DNA from: Gyrodactylus bullatarudis
Taxonomy: Eukaryota > Platyhelminthes > Monogenea > Gyrodactylidea > Gyrodactylidae
Direction: 5' to 3'
DNA length: 64,000 nucleotides
Assembly: GCA_012064415.1 (NCBI GenBank)
Contig: SSNU01000010.1
Coordinates: 61,428 to 125,427 of the forward strand
The notes below the pieces were generated by a model. The model was not told where the DNA came from, did not search any database, and was given only the letters and a program-made list of their open reading frames with translations. The first letter of the stretch is position 1. Each line of letters opens with the position of its first letter. Both the position numbers and the translations under genes were made by a program. Positions 43,937 through 55,689 of this stretch are shown in pieces.

Positions 43937-44868
43937 TTTATCCTCCTTATTCAAAAAATTTCCGGTCAAAGACGGAAGAGTTTATATTCAATCAAATGTT
44001 TGAATTTTACATATAAATTGACAGAGTCGCAATGGAAAGCCCCATCGGTCCATTTCTTGCTGACATGTTTCTCGCATACCTTGAACAGGAGCCGATGAAG
44101 CAGATAATCAGAAGTTCGCAATTATATGCCAGATACCTCGATGATACCTTCCTGTTGATAGAAAAGACATAGAAGTTAGCGCAACTACCCAAATGAAACA
44201 GAGTTTTATGGAAAACTGAATTTTCTTGATCTTGAATTCTTCGAAAGACAATAGCTTCCTTGGTTCTAGAGCTACCTTTCAAAGGAAATGCCAGCAAAAA
44301 TATTTCGAATAACAAATTTTCAAATACCACGCGACGATCATTTCCAGGAAAGAAGCTCAAACTGGTCCAAAGAACATCGAAACTGATCAATAGTCGCAAC
44401 AAAGATCCAACCCCAAAGTTGAAAAAGAAAGGAGTAATTTACCAGTTTAGTTGTTCGTGTGGTTCTTCATACGTTGAATAGACAACCCAATGTCTTGGTG
44501 GAAGGGTGAGAGAATATCTCAGACCAAAGCACAACATTGCGGTTCAGCAGCATCTACAGGAAACAGACTACTCCGCAGATGCATCCAACTCTAAAATACT
44601 ATAACAGGTGTATACTTATGATATATGCAAGACAAAGCAAGTAAGTTTGAGTTTTACTGAGAGCCATTTTATCACGAAACTCAAACCGAATTTATGTGTC
44701 CAGAAGGAATTGGCAAGAGAGTTAGAATTCAAAGGTCGCGATATCCACATCAAGAGCGCGCAGATTGCAAAAATCGCAAGAATGGGAGAAATTGGCACCC
44801 CACCCATTCTTTTATACAGATCGAAACTGGCAATGAAATTGAAATCAGTGAAATGTTTATGTGATTAA

Positions 44869-45839
44869 AAAGATTTTTTTTCGCAATGAAGATTCAAGAT
44901 ACAGGTGAGAACCGTATTTGGCGAGTGTCAAACTACACCTCCATTAATTTGTGTACATTAGTGTACACAGTTTTTCAATTAATAAATAACTTGTCATTGT
45001 ACTTTGAAGTAGGTCTATAAGGGCCCTGGCATAAAATTTTGTCTAAAAATTTCAAAAATTTGAGATTTTCAGATCAATCGTTAGGGAATTAAATTCTGAT
45101 CAGAATGATATCGTATATTGGGGAGGGGGTTAATTTTTCTAAGCTTAAAATCAGATCAAATTTGGCCCAAATAATTGTTCTACATTTTTCATGAATCTCA
45201 ATTTTAGTGTCAAATGAAATAGGATAGTTACGGGTGACTAATACATTATTAAATTTAATGATATCTTTTCTCAACTTTTAACAGTTTCCAAAATTCCAAA
45301 AAATCGATATGGGGTTTTTCTTGATTTGTTTTCACTAGATTTTGTGTATGAGAATGTTCAGTGACAATTGTTCCCCCCAAAGAATATAAAATAAGCCTTG
45401 AAATGGACAAACTATTGTGTCCCCCTTAACATGTAAAAGATTGTGAAATATTAATTTAGTCTATAATCATATAATTATAATTACATGAGTAGCATTCAGT
45501 CACACGTTATCTATGTATGGACACTTGGTTCCTAATTACACCTGTATGACTAATTAAAAATCAATAACGAATTTATTCGTAAGTAATTTTTGTGTCTTAC
45601 TTTTTATTGGAGCTAGTTTATGATGAAATTTTAAGAACTCATAACTTTTTTATTATACAAAATAGAATTTAATTTTTTCAGAAAACTAAACAAAAGTCAA
45701 ACCTAAAAATACATTTTCGAGAAATGAATATCACATGAAAATTAATGCGATAGTCCAGGACTTCAATTTCCTCTTAAGTATTTGCCTGTTTTATTTCTTA
45801 TTATGATTTTTCGAACGAATATTAAGGTTAAGAAAAAAA
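44869..45839. other. No gene; one short palindrome
   Basis: A+T-rich. GTGTACATTAGTGTACAC at about 44952 is a small palindrome. No recognisable repeat or ORF. Confidence 0.35.
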
Positions 45840-46085
45840 TTTTCCAATAATCACCCCAAACATTTCCAAATATCACTCCAAAGGAAATAGTTTTACAAAA
45901 GTATCCCCAAAGATGACCCAAATGAAAATTTCAACGTCTCAAATCTATTATTTAGATTCATTGTCAGATAAATTTTTTGAACGGCTTAACTTCTATTCAA
46001 AGATTGAAAGTGAACTTTCTCCTAATATAGAACCTTTGATGGAAAAAAACTTACGCGAATCTAGGTTCTAAAAGATTTTCACTAC
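45840..46085 (+). repeat. MULE-type subterminal repeats and partial element
   Basis: CACCCCAAACATTTCC and related units, then GATTGAAAGTGAACTTTCTCC and GAATCTAGGTTCT, the same order as at 8400-8550. Truncated on both sides. Confidence 0.5.
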
Positions 46086-46109
46086 CACTGAAAGGGATTA
46101 ATTTTATTT

Positions 46110-46560
46110 GAACGATAATTATGAATGAATAATTTATGTTGTTTATCAAAAACGTCCGAGTATCCACTTAACGAAATCTCGTGTTATTTTTCACCCCATT
46201 TGCATTGAAACCCCATAAGAAAAATAAATATTTCGGAAGGTCAAAATTTATATATATTTGAGAAAGAGGTATATTTAACACTATATGCACATTTCTTTAA
46301 GCATCATCAGTGTTACTGCTTTAAAAATGATTAATAACTTACAAATAATGAAAGAAATGTTAAAAGATGAATACAATTAGAATAATATGTCAGCTGAAAA
46401 ACACTAAAACTCTTCAATAAATAGCAATAGTGGAGTGAAAAAACCAACATAGGCCAGGGGAGTTGAAGATTAAACGAATAGTTTTTTGAACACATTGATT
46501 GGGTTTGTATAGACTAATAAAGAATTTCTCTTCAATCCATACGTTTATACTGTCATTTTT
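46110..46560 (-). repeat. PLE family A 3' end
   Basis: The minus strand encodes the last residues of the endonuclease (VWIEEKFFISLYKPNQCVQK). The family A 3' untranslated region follows with the GCATCATCAGTG block and ACGTCCGAGTATCC near 46150. A stray 60-bp block (46175-46235) appears inserted. Confidence 0.62.
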
Positions 46561-48115
46561 TTATTGTTTTATATTTTTCGAATAATTTTTATAATCCTTG
46601 GTTTTTATATGACTGAGCACAGAGATTTAGATAGAGACTGTCATGAGATGTTAAAAATATATCTTTAGCTATGACATAATTACTAAAATATTAACATTCC
46701 GTAACATATTGGAGAGGTGTTATGGAATTCAAGCACATAACTTTCGTGATGTAGTTTGATAGTTACTAATATATTTTAAAGGCTCTCACGTCAATAATTT
46801 TTATAGTTAAGCAGCGAGATCATTAGGCTATTGATGGTTTTTTTCTCAATTGATCTAGAAGTCAAATAAAACTCTAGAGTGTTCGAACTTAATTCTCCTA
46901 AGTTCACGGGTTAAAGAGTGCAAAGGTTTCAGTCAAGTTCTTTACGAATATATTTCCCTTTCGGAGATAAGAATTGTTTTTTTTTTATTTTTAACACTCC
47001 TTTAAGAAATTAGTTTTAGCGAAAGTCAATGGTCATCCTCTAAACATCTTTTCAGTACAATTTCCGAGATGACGCTTAAAAATTAATCTCACGGGTTGAG
47101 ATTCAGCTATTTCGCTTGTATCAAATGATCTGACGAGTTACACTAAAACTCTCCATCAGAATTGGAGTTCAGTTGAGAAGTATTATTTACGCAAAAAGAT
47201 TCCTCAATCCTAAGAACTTAATCCGTATCTAAGAAAGATGAAGTACTGACAACTATGTTTCCTGATCAAAGGAATGAGTAATCAGTCTTTCGTCGAATCT
47301 TAGCAATTCAATATTGCTTTGTCATTTAATACAAAAGATAAATATCCTATCGAATACAACGAATTACATGAAGAAACTCAAAGAACTAAACATCTTGATC
47401 CAACATCTGAAAGAAGATGTGATTGCTGAATTATATTTCGTTATTTCTCTATATAAACATTTGTAATTTGATTAATAAGCATTGATCTTGTCATATCACT
47501 TCACATTTTGCGATTCCTCAAACGTATAATCAGTAATAAAAAAGGACAACAAGGAAGTAATAATTAGAAAATTCAATATAAATATTTTCCTGAAAACATC
47601 AATCAACAAAATTAAAAAATCAACTGGGAATATACCATTCTATATTTCTCAGATTAAGTTCATTATTTTTTCTTTTCAAGTTATTCTTTCATTCGTTTCA
47701 TCATAACTGCAAATAACTATCTAAGTAATAAATACATATACTATTTTTATGATCTATGGTTTCTCTCTTGAAAAATTAATTTTTTGAGCCTAATTTATTT
47801 CATTATGATATTTTTTTTAATAATAGTAATATATATTTAAAAGTTATTCATTTCAGGAATCTAGTGAAAAAGTTTGCATACCTCTTCATTTCTATTCATA
47901 AAATTTCTGAAATAAGTTGTACTAAAATTCAGTAGTACAGTGATTTTCTAATAATTATATAAAAGAGACCAAATTGATAAAAAAAAAATAATCGACCCTC
48001 TACTATAAAGTAGTCATATAAAATTTATAATATTCGATTGAGAAAAAAAAATTATATACCTTTCCACTATTTTTTTCGAAAAAAAACTTATCAACAAACA
48101 TCAGCAGCTGTTTGA
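46561..48115. other. No recognisable feature
   Basis: About 1.5 kb, A+T-rich, with poly-T runs. No ORF, repeat or RNA gene seen. Confidence 0.4.
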
Positions 48116-48362
48116 AATCAATTTTGAGTTTTATCCGCAAACATAATTCATCGTTTCTCAAAAGATCATCAGTGGTTTCTTTTTGAAAATGATAAAATTA
48201 AAGTTTAAATGATTTACAATTTACAGAGAAATAGTATAAATCAAAAGATATAAGAGACATGAATAAAAATGAGAATATTATGTGAGCTGGAAAGAAACCA
48301 AAAATTCTTCAATAAATAGCAAAAGTGAAGAGAAAAAGCTCACATAGGCCGGACATAAGTCG

Positions 48363-49663
48363 GATAGATAACGCCTCGCGATAGCTCTGCTCGTTTCAAT
48401 TTTCCCTACTAATACCTTCAATCATCAAAAACACTTCTGCATTCACCGGAAGGTTTACGAAAAGTTAAATTGTTCCTTTTGCACATTTCCATCATGGTCT
48501 TGTAAGAAGCTGTATATCCTTCTATTTGCAGAGAATCTGCTAATTCAGCTGCGATCCGCTGCATATCTTGAAAGCCAATGAAATTCTCTGGATTATCCAG
48601 AGCTTCCTTGATTTTTTCGACCAATAGTTCTTCAAGAGAGTCTTGTTATTCTCATATCTTGATTGGTTTGAATTTATAAACTGGCTATTGTCAGTTACGA
48701 GGTAGCGATTGATCAATCAGGAGAAATTTTTAAACCTAATTTTCATTTATTCTTCAACTACAGTGAGTTAGATAGATAACGCCTCGCGATAGCTCTGCTC
48801 GTTTCAATTTTCCCTACTAATACCTTTGTGCCCCAAATTTCATCAACCAATAATATAAGAGTATTTTTTCCACCAATGAGAGTGAAACAATATTTATCAT
48901 TCTCCATTATCTTCTATGTGTATTGTCTTTTGCTTATTATGAGTCTCAGTTTGAATAAAATATATATTTTATTACATCATTAGTATCAGAATAATCTGAT
49001 CTTTACAAAACACCAAAAATTTTTCTTGTATCTTTATGAAGAACTTGAGTAAGTACTTTATATCCTTGGTTTTCTGGTTTTAAAATTAATACCATTCGAT
49101 AGAGCACCAGTTTTAATGAATTCTGACCAAAATTCGTTAACCAAGCTCCTTAATCTCTTGAGAAATTTAAACTACAAATTTTCCTTTTTCTAGTTTGATT
49201 TCTCAAGTTATGATTTATTTTTGCCTTGAGTTCAGAGGGAAATTTGTAGTTTAAATTTCTCAAGAGATTAAGGATCTTGGTTAACGAATTTTGGTCAGAA
49301 TTCATTAAAACTGGTGCTCTATCGAATGGTATTAATTTTAAAACCAGAAAACCAAGGATATAAAGTACTTACTTAAGTTCTTCATAAAGATACAAGAAAA
49401 ATTTTTGGTGTTTTGTAAAGATCAGATTATTCTGATACTAATGATGTAATAAAATATATATTTTATTCAAACTGAGACTCATAATAAGCAAAAGACAATA
49501 CACATAGAAGATAATGGAGAATGATAAATATTGTTTCACTCTCATTGGTGGAAAAAATACTCTTATATTATTGGTTGATGAAATTTGGGGCACAAAGGTA
49601 TTAGTAGGGAAAATTGAAACGAGCAGAGCTATCGCGAGGCGTTATCTATCTAACTCACTGTAG
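48363..49663. mobile_element. Composite foldback built from repeat X
   Basis: Both ends carry the same inverted terminus GATAACGCCTCGCGATAGC (48370s and the reverse complement near 49640), each next to a TA. The right 430 bp (49232-49663) pairs with 48771-49225 as a near-perfect inverted repeat. Left of that is a further block with an HTH ORF and a third copy of the terminus (48773-48829). TA plus an HTH of CENP-B/Tc5 type suggests a pogo-like transposon that has been rearranged. Confidence 0.68.
48418..48624 (-). pseudogene. Transposase HTH domain (CENP-B/Tc5 type), copy 2
   Basis: The minus-strand copy of the ORF at 43685, differing by very few residues (MMEMCKR for MMGMCKR; ends RSVFDD). 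It is cut by the junction to another terminus copy. No catalytic domain. Confidence 0.58.
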
Positions 49664-49790
49664 TTGAAGAATAAATGAAAAATTATTTTGAACACACAAA
49701 TTAGGTTTAAATGTTGATGAAAAATTTTTCCTTATTGATTTTAGTCAGCTGATGTCTTTTGTTAAGTTTTTTTTCGAAAAAAATAGTCGA

Positions 49791-50170
49791 ACGGTATACA
49801 ATTTTTTTTCTCAATCGAATAGTATAAAATCGATGAACTATGAAAAACTCTTTAAATTGTTATCTTAGGACCTGTTTCTTTGAAACGTTGGTATATGGTA
49901 GATTAAAGAATATTAAACCTGAATATGAGGTCGTTTCAATCATATGACTAAACAAAATTAGAAAAATGATGATTAAAAGTAGAGGTTGGGATTTTTAATT
50001 ATACTTTTTAGAGAATTCACTGTAGTTAAAACCTTAGTAATTATAATAAAATTTTCAGTTTCTAGACGACTGGGTTAAATTAGTGAGATAAATATCAACT
50101 CAATAAAAAACTTGCATGCAATATAATATTTTTAGGTTAATGTTAAGAATAGGTAGCTGTGTTTTTTAAT
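49791..50170. other. No recognisable feature
   Basis: A+T-rich spacer between the PLE-A piece and a foldback MITE. Confidence 0.35.
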
Positions 50171-50177
50171 TATATAT

Positions 50178-50859
50178 GTTACAGTGAAAATAGGAAATCA
50201 GTGAGTGGACAGAAATCCCTAGTGAAAGTGGGAAACCAGTGAAAACTCAGTGAAAATGGGAAAAATTAAATTCATTTATCATTTTCACTGTTTTTTCCTT
50301 GAAATCATATATCAAGTGTACTATCTATTCCAGATATATGCGTGAATAGTTTATTCATGTCATAGACTGTGTATTACACGTACAAGGGGGATTTTATTCT
50401 ATTTTGTTAATCTCTTTGGTTGGTTTATGGACTCTTAGATTAGGTATTCTTATCTACATGGGGCTAAAGAGAGAGTAGTTTTAAATAAGTTAGTTTTTAA
50501 AAATATGACCAAGGGAGCGAGTGTATCAAGAGTTGTATTTTCAAACATTTAAAATTCTAAACTTTAATTTTATCTCGTTAAGACAATCATTGACTACGTT
50601 TTTAAAAAACTACCTTAGTAAATATTATGTAATATAGATAATCACTGTGGAATAGAATCCCCTTGTACGTGTAATACACATTATATGGCATGAATAAACC
50701 ATTCACGCATATATCTGGAATAGATAATACACTTGATATATGATTTCAGGGAAAAACCAGTGAAAATGGGAAATGCATTTAATTTTTCCCATTTTTACTG
50801 GCTTCCCACTTTCACTAGGGATTTCTGTCCACTCAGTGATTTCCTATTTTCACTTTAAC
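50178..50859. mobile_element. 682-bp foldback MITE, intact copy
   Basis: TIRs of about 225 bp begin GTTACAGTGAAAATAGGAA and end with the inverted copy near 50859. Each arm has internal small repeats of GTGAAAATGGGAAA type. The 240-bp interior matches 17870-18110 inverted. The flanks are both AT repeats (TATATAT), so the TSD is ambiguous. It is the uninterrupted version of the split element at 14277-21252. Confidence 0.82.
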
Positions 50860-50867
50860 ATATATAT

Positions 50868-52052
50868 GGCTTACTACTTAAGAGTAAAAATTATTTTTTT
50901 AAATAAAAAAACAATATGAATAATAACAAAAGTTAAATTTAATCTTAAAAATGATACATATGAATAATAATAATGATTAAAATCATTCAACTCGTCTATT
51001 TGAATAGAATTCTTTTATCATTTTAATAAACATTTTGTTTGTATGTATTCATGAAAAATTATTTATTAATTTAAAATTAAAATGTTCAAGCTAGAAAATA
51101 TCGAATCAATGTGTATTCTGGATATCACTTATTTACGAGATAATATATCCTTTACAATCTCGTAAATGCAAGAGTTAGGTTTATTACGCAAGACTACTGT
51201 TCATGACTGCGGGCATGAGATGAGCTTTTTCAAGATCTCCAAAACTCAATACAAGATAGCCTTTCATTGCTTGAGATGTCAAAGTTACAAGTTTTTGAGA
51301 CATGGTAAGTTATTTATTAATTCACTTTCTCTTAAGATTAATTCTTCAGTTTATCCAAATTGCCAATCTGGAAGATCTTTGCAATTATTTACTGTGTGTG
51401 TAATCAGCAAGATACATGTCGTAATATGACGAAGACGCTTAAAATTTCTCAACCCACGATATTTGATTGGAAAAACTTCGTGCGCGATCTATTAATATTA
51501 AGGGCGGCGATTCATTCATTCCAAATCAATGAATCACATTTATCGACTCGAAAGTTTAATGTCGGCCGAGTTCTATCAAGTCAATCTACTTGTATAGTTG
51601 GAGGTGTTGAAGAGCAGAACAAGCAATTCATAGTGCCTGTTAAAACTAAAACAAAAGCAGTGCTTCACGATTTGATAAAAAGTTTGTTCTTCCTGGATCT
51701 ATAGTTGTTACCGATTGTTGGAAGGGGTATCTTGGCCTGGATTAACTTGGCTACACGCATATCCATAAACCATAAAAGAGAATTTGTGAATGCAGCTGGC
51801 TACCACAAAAATCAAATCAAGGCTAAATGGGGTGCATTTAAAAGACTGACAAATACGATAAGAAATAGGAATAGAACTTTAGTAAAATCCTATCTAGATG
51901 AATATTTGTTCTTCCAAGAGCATAAAGGAAGAGGTTTTATAGGAGCTATTAAAGAAATAATATTTATCGATTTACAGATTAAATATAACTTTTATTATTA
52001 TTTATATATTTTTTTAATTCAAAAATTCATATTTACTCTTAAGTAGTTAGCC
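50868..52052 (+). mobile_element. Merlin (IS1016/ISXO2-type) DNA transposon
   Basis: The ends are inverted: GGCTTACTACTTAAGAGTAAA at 50868 and its near-exact complement ending at 52052. Flanks ATATATAT (50860-50867) and ATATATAA (52053-52060) fit an 8-bp TSD with one difference. The element is 1,185 bp and encodes one ISXO2-like transposase. It abuts the foldback MITE. Confidence 0.82.
51166..51990 (+). pseudogene. Merlin transposase (ISXO2-like), frameshifted
   Basis: N-terminal zinc-binding-like part: FHCLRCQSYKFLRHG. Then KISQPTIFDWKNFVRDL. Catalytic region: INESHLSTRKFNVGRVL (the expected acidic residue is N here), VVGG-like VGGVEEQNKQFIVPV, VVTDCWKGYLGL, INHKREFVNA, and IKAKWGAFKR, YLDEYLFFQ. 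This is the order of IS1016/ISXO2 transposases. Frameshifts near 51330 and 51690-51700 and the change at the first catalytic position make it inactive. A possible intron near 51303-51350 is not supported well enough to claim. Confidence 0.82.
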
Positions 52053-52060
52053 ATATATAA

Positions 52061-52737
52061 TATTTCAAAAAACACCTACATAGTCTCAACATTAACCTTT
52101 TTTTATTCTTCTATTTCTGTGTTTTAGGGTAATTTTGATTCATTCATCTTTCATTATAATAGCACGGGTGGTGGCGAGGTCAGTAGATTTTTATCAGACA
52201 ATGCATTCCTGGTGCGAAATTTCATGCTGATTCCGAATCTTGCCTTTAAATTTAAATGCACACTCCAGAAGCTGAGTTATAGACACATATGCATATATGC
52301 ACAATTCTCTAGGTCTTAAGCTGTGAAATGTCCATTTTATCAGATATTATTGATAACATAGCAACAAAATTAGTATCAATAAAAAGAAGAATAAATAAGG
52401 AATCGAATGGTAACCGTTTTATAGGTATCCAATTAACTGTCCCCGTAAGAAACAGATAAACTTCACAGATCCAAAGATCAAACGAGTACTCATACTGTAA
52501 AGCACACCTAATGATCTTAATATATGGAGTGCTCATTTTGGTTAATAGGCAGAACTTCCTCCCGATTTTGCAAGATCGGAAGATTGACCGATGAGCACAA
52601 TATATATATATATTTATCTATTAAAAAACATTCTAATTTGAAATTTTCAAACTTATCAATATGATGAATAAGTAAAATTCAAGAATTTCATCAATAAAAG
52701 ATAGAAGAATATGTGAGTATAAGAAGCCATTTATCAA
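52061..52737. other. No recognisable feature
   Basis: A+T-rich with a short (TA)n run at about 52600. A 75-residue minus-strand frame (52309-52536) shows no motif. Confidence 0.35.
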
Positions 52738-53369
52738 ATAAGAATCATACAAAAAAAAGAAGATAGAAATAAAATTATTAAGACTGGTAGAGTTTGACGT
52801 GAAAGTAGGAAATATGGAAAAAAATCAACGTGTAGTTTTCAAATTGGCAGTTTGTACGAAAAAATAGTCTATTTTATCCTAATGTGTTTTTATTTCTCAA
52901 TCAATATTCATGAAAACATACGATTTTGATTAGCAGAAAATTCGTTCTAATCCCTTGCTTAACTGCTTAGAGCTTCGGCCTATGATTTCCAAGATATTTC
53001 CTATAATAGTGAAAAAAATTCAAATGCATTTCTTAGTCCTTTACCAATGGCCTAGGAAATTTTCTTTCTAATTTTTGAAATAGATGAAATTTATTTTGAT
53101 GCTAATAAATCCTAAAAATCCATTCATATGGCGTACATTCGTGAGTATGCGTAGAATTTTAAGGATTTACAAAGTCTACAATTTTTAGTGTGAATAAACT
53201 CGAAAAAATTGACCGTAACGTCGTTCGCTTCCTACTTGTCTATTCTGTCTTAAGATGATCGTTCCGTCTAGTACGAACTAGTAGATCGTACTTCCTAATC
53301 TACTTTACATATAGCTGATAAAAAAGGATTTTTGAGTGGAAACTTTTATTTTGCCGACTACTATATTTC

Positions 53370-53565
53370 TTTCATAATTTGTAAATTATTATCTTAAATG
53401 ATCTCTTAATTAATATTATTTTTAAAGTATTGTCACTGATGATGCTTTATGTTTTGTACATATGACTCTGATTCATATCTTTATTCTAATTCGCCAAATA
53501 TGATTTCAAGTGGATTCTCGGAGGTAGTTGAACAGTTACGTGAATATTTTAACCACAAAAATTTA
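53370..53565 (+). repeat. PLE family A 3' untranslated fragment
   Basis: Plus-strand family A tail: TTTCATAATTTGTAAATTATTAT, TCACTGATGATGCTTTATG, then TTTCAAGTGGATTCTCGGAGG. Confidence 0.55.
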
Positions 53566-53614
53566 AGATAAGAATAAAAAAAATTTCAGAGAAGAAGACA
53601 GAGATGTCACAATC

Positions 53615-53667
53615 TTCACAAATACGGGCCTTTATTTTGGGTATACTCATCAGTGTGATACATGCCA
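53615..53667 (-). ncRNA. Hammerhead ribozyme relic, PLE-B type
   Basis: Minus strand: GGCAT, TATCACA, CUGAUGA (53653-53647), GTATACCC, then AAAA where GAAA is expected, helix III AATAAAGGCCCGTATT, and TGTGA. The core G12 is lost and the loop II complement is altered (ATACC). Otherwise it matches the 13617 copy. Confidence 0.5.
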
Positions 53668-54299
53668 TATATATAGGGTTATATAAAATTGTAGACTTTG
53701 TAAATCCTTAAAATTGTACGCATACTCACGAATGTACGCCATATGAATGGATTTTTAGGATTTATTAGCATCAAAATAAATTTCATCTATTTCAAAAATT
53801 AGAAAGAAAATTTCCTAGGCCATTGGTGAAGGACCAAGAAATTTTTTTCACTATTATAGGAAATATCTGAGCATTGGTAACTCAGCTTAAAAACGATGTC
53901 TCCGTACATCTCTACACACTAAAAAAATGTATATGATAAAAAACTTTTGGACTCACACAATATTTCGAATACATGTCGTATTCTTTTTCTGGCGTGAGAT
54001 TTCTTAAGAATTTTAAAGTTGAAAAATTATTTTTTGATATTTCCTATTTTCATATCAAACTCTACCAGCCCTGAATAATTTATTTCTACCTTCTATGTTT
54101 GCATAATTGTATGATTTATTTATCCAAATATTTATTTAAGAAAATTGATTGTGTGAGCTGTTATTCACCTTTGAAACTTTGTTAGAATATCATTTTTATT
54201 TAATTAAAGTATTTTTAAGAATATGAAAAAAGATGTACATCAAATGTACATCACTCAAATGTTTATTAGTAGTATCTCTTGGAAAATTATATAAAGTAA

Positions 54300-54500
54300 A
54301 AGATTAAAGAATATTACTCTCTAACTGTTGCAGTCCAGGATTTGCGGATATCCTGAAACGAGTGTAAGAAGATGCATAAAAACTCAAGGACTCATTCGAC
54401 CTAGTGGAGAAAATCAAGGACAAGAACATAAAATAGCAAAAAATGGTATTCTTTGACATCACACCTTACTTCACAATGGTACCTTCAGACAGATGGCTCA
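54300..54500 (+). pseudogene. PLE reverse transcriptase scrap
   Basis: One frame reads VEKIKDKNIK, a stop, then QKMVFFDITPYFTMVP, which is the MVSFDVTSLFTNVP motif of PLE RTs. It is a short remnant of a family not clearly assigned. Confidence 0.5.
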
Positions 54501-54617
54501 TATGTGAAAGCCAACAAACAAAATATCATATTGTAAAATATAACATGTTCATTAAAAAAAAATATTGGCTAATGTTCAGTTTAGGAACGCAGGTTTTTAT
54601 TATAATTAATTCTGTAA

Positions 54618-55314
54618 GGGTTAATTCCAAAAAAATTTTCAAAAGAAAATCTTTAACAAGCAATAATTATATTGAACACTAAATTTCATTACATTTTTTT
54701 CAGCTTTTGATTTTTTACGGCTTTTACATGGTCTTCAACGTTTTTTATTTATTCTGTAGCCTTCAAGTTCTGACTCTTCCAGATTTTCGACGTCACACAG
54801 CATGATAATCTCCGAGTAAGCTGCTTTCAAGGAGATTACTTTGAATTCATTTGGAACATATTTTTCAGGGGGAACTTCTAAATTATTAGCGACGGCACAC
54901 AGATGTTTACAAGGATATCCATTAATCATTGCAAAACTACAAGAGCATTGGAGTTTATTGAAATTAACGACTCTTCGTATTTCACTATTGCGATCTTGAG
55001 AAACATCATCTTTAGGAATAGCGAAAATTTGTAAAGATCTAGATTCGTGTAAGTTTTTTTCCAGCAAAGGTTCTATGTAAGGAGAAAGTTGCCTTTCAAT
55101 TTTTGAATAGAAGTTTAGCCGTTCTAAGAATTTATCTCACAATAAATTCATATACGAAATTGTGATATTGAATGGATGTTTTCTCTTATTTTCAATAGAC
55201 TTGCATTCAATGATTCAGCAAAATTTGAAGTTAAAATCCCAAAGCGGCATTTAGGGAATGCAAAATTTTCATTGGGGTCATTCTTTGCTTTGGGGAGATT
55301 TTTGGAATTGACCC
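54618..55314 (-). mobile_element. 697-bp MULE-type element with 9-bp TSD
   Basis: The ends are inverted: GGGTTAATTCCAAAAAAATT (54618) and TTTTTGGAATTGACCC (55314). A perfect 9-bp duplication ATTCTGTAA flanks it (54609-54617 and 55315-55323), the TSD length of Mutator-like elements. It contains the transposase C-terminal SWIM finger on the minus strand. Related copies are at 8367, 10341, 41447 and 45840. Confidence 0.85.
54735..55067 (-). pseudogene. MULE transposase C-terminus with SWIM zinc finger
   Basis: 110 residues: SLQIFAIPKDDVSQDRNSEI, then NKLQCSCSFAMINGYPCKHLCAV. The CxCx(n)CxH pattern is complete: C-S-C, then C-K-H. A C-terminal stretch (KYVPNEFKVISLKAAYS) follows. SWIM fingers close MULE transposases. 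The DDE core is missing, so it is a remnant within a non-autonomous element. Confidence 0.78.
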
Positions 55315-55344
55315 ATTCTGTAATCACTTACAAGTAGGTGAGGT

Positions 55345-55640
55345 TATGATATCATAATAAAACAGTACATTGTAATACACAATATTCACTTAACATGCAA
55401 GTCTCCCTGTTCTCATTTCTACCCGTACAACTGACGAAAAAAATTGAAATGCACATGAATAATATTTATTATGAATATGGTATGTATTTATTGCATGGAA
55501 TAAAGTAATAAGCCAATCAGATTCAAATGTTCAAGACAGAATCTAGAGTAGACATTCTCTGGGTTTAAATTAGGGGCAGAAATGTTTATTCAGTGAACAA
55601 TAAGTATTACAATGTACTGTATTATCACAATAGTATAATA
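55345..55640. mobile_element. Small MITE with about 40-bp TIRs
   Basis: AACAGTACATTGTAATACAC...TTCACTT at 55358 is repeated inverted at 55590-55630 (GTATTACAATGTACTGTATT). About 300 bp in total, non-coding. Confidence 0.55.
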
Positions 55641-55689
55641 ACCACACACACCAACGTTATTTTTCCTCCTATTTTATAAAGTACAACAT

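Larger units (their letters stand above)
42115..44868 (+). pseudogene. Penelope-like retroelement, family D, near full extent but broken
   Basis: The order suggests a once complete element. A hammerhead relic (42115-42174) comes first. An N-terminal peptide (LNILDEVRKYYRSNG, about 42205-42255) and an unassigned 89-residue frame (42676-42945) follow. RT motif SFDLSSLFKNFPV is at about 43028. An 870-bp insertion (43067-43936) is flanked by a 34-bp duplication. RT resumes with VAMESPIGPFLADMFLAYLE and YLDDTFLLI (44030-44165). A deletion then leads to LPFKGNASKNIS, IYQFSCSCGSSYVE and a stop in the GIY-YIG core, LSFTESHFITKLKPNLC and the end at 44868. The catalytic pair is YLDD, still DD. Multiple stops make it inactive. 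Confidence 0.8.
48120..49790 (-). repeat. PLE family A 3' end, split by a foldback element
   Basis: 48150-48354 is a family A 3' untranslated region up to CTCACATAGGCC. The adjoining coding end (KEKFFIN, LCVQ-type) reappears at 49664-49780. In other family A copies these two parts are contiguous, so the 1.3 kb between them is an insertion. Confidence 0.65.
52738..54120. mobile_element. 1.4-kb foldback structure with arms of about 200-450 bp
   Basis: 52985-53185 is an inverted near-copy of 53685-53885. Weaker inverted matching continues outward (CTGGTAGAGTTTGA at 52785 versus TCAAACTCTACCAG at 54057). The loop (53370-53680) contains PLE-A 3' sequence and a PLE-B hammerhead relic. No transposase. 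Confidence 0.65.

Noticed and set aside
51303..51350. Intron in the Merlin transposase
   Set aside because: A donor-like GTAAGT exists at 51305, but no convincing acceptor in phase was found, and a frameshift explains the break equally well.
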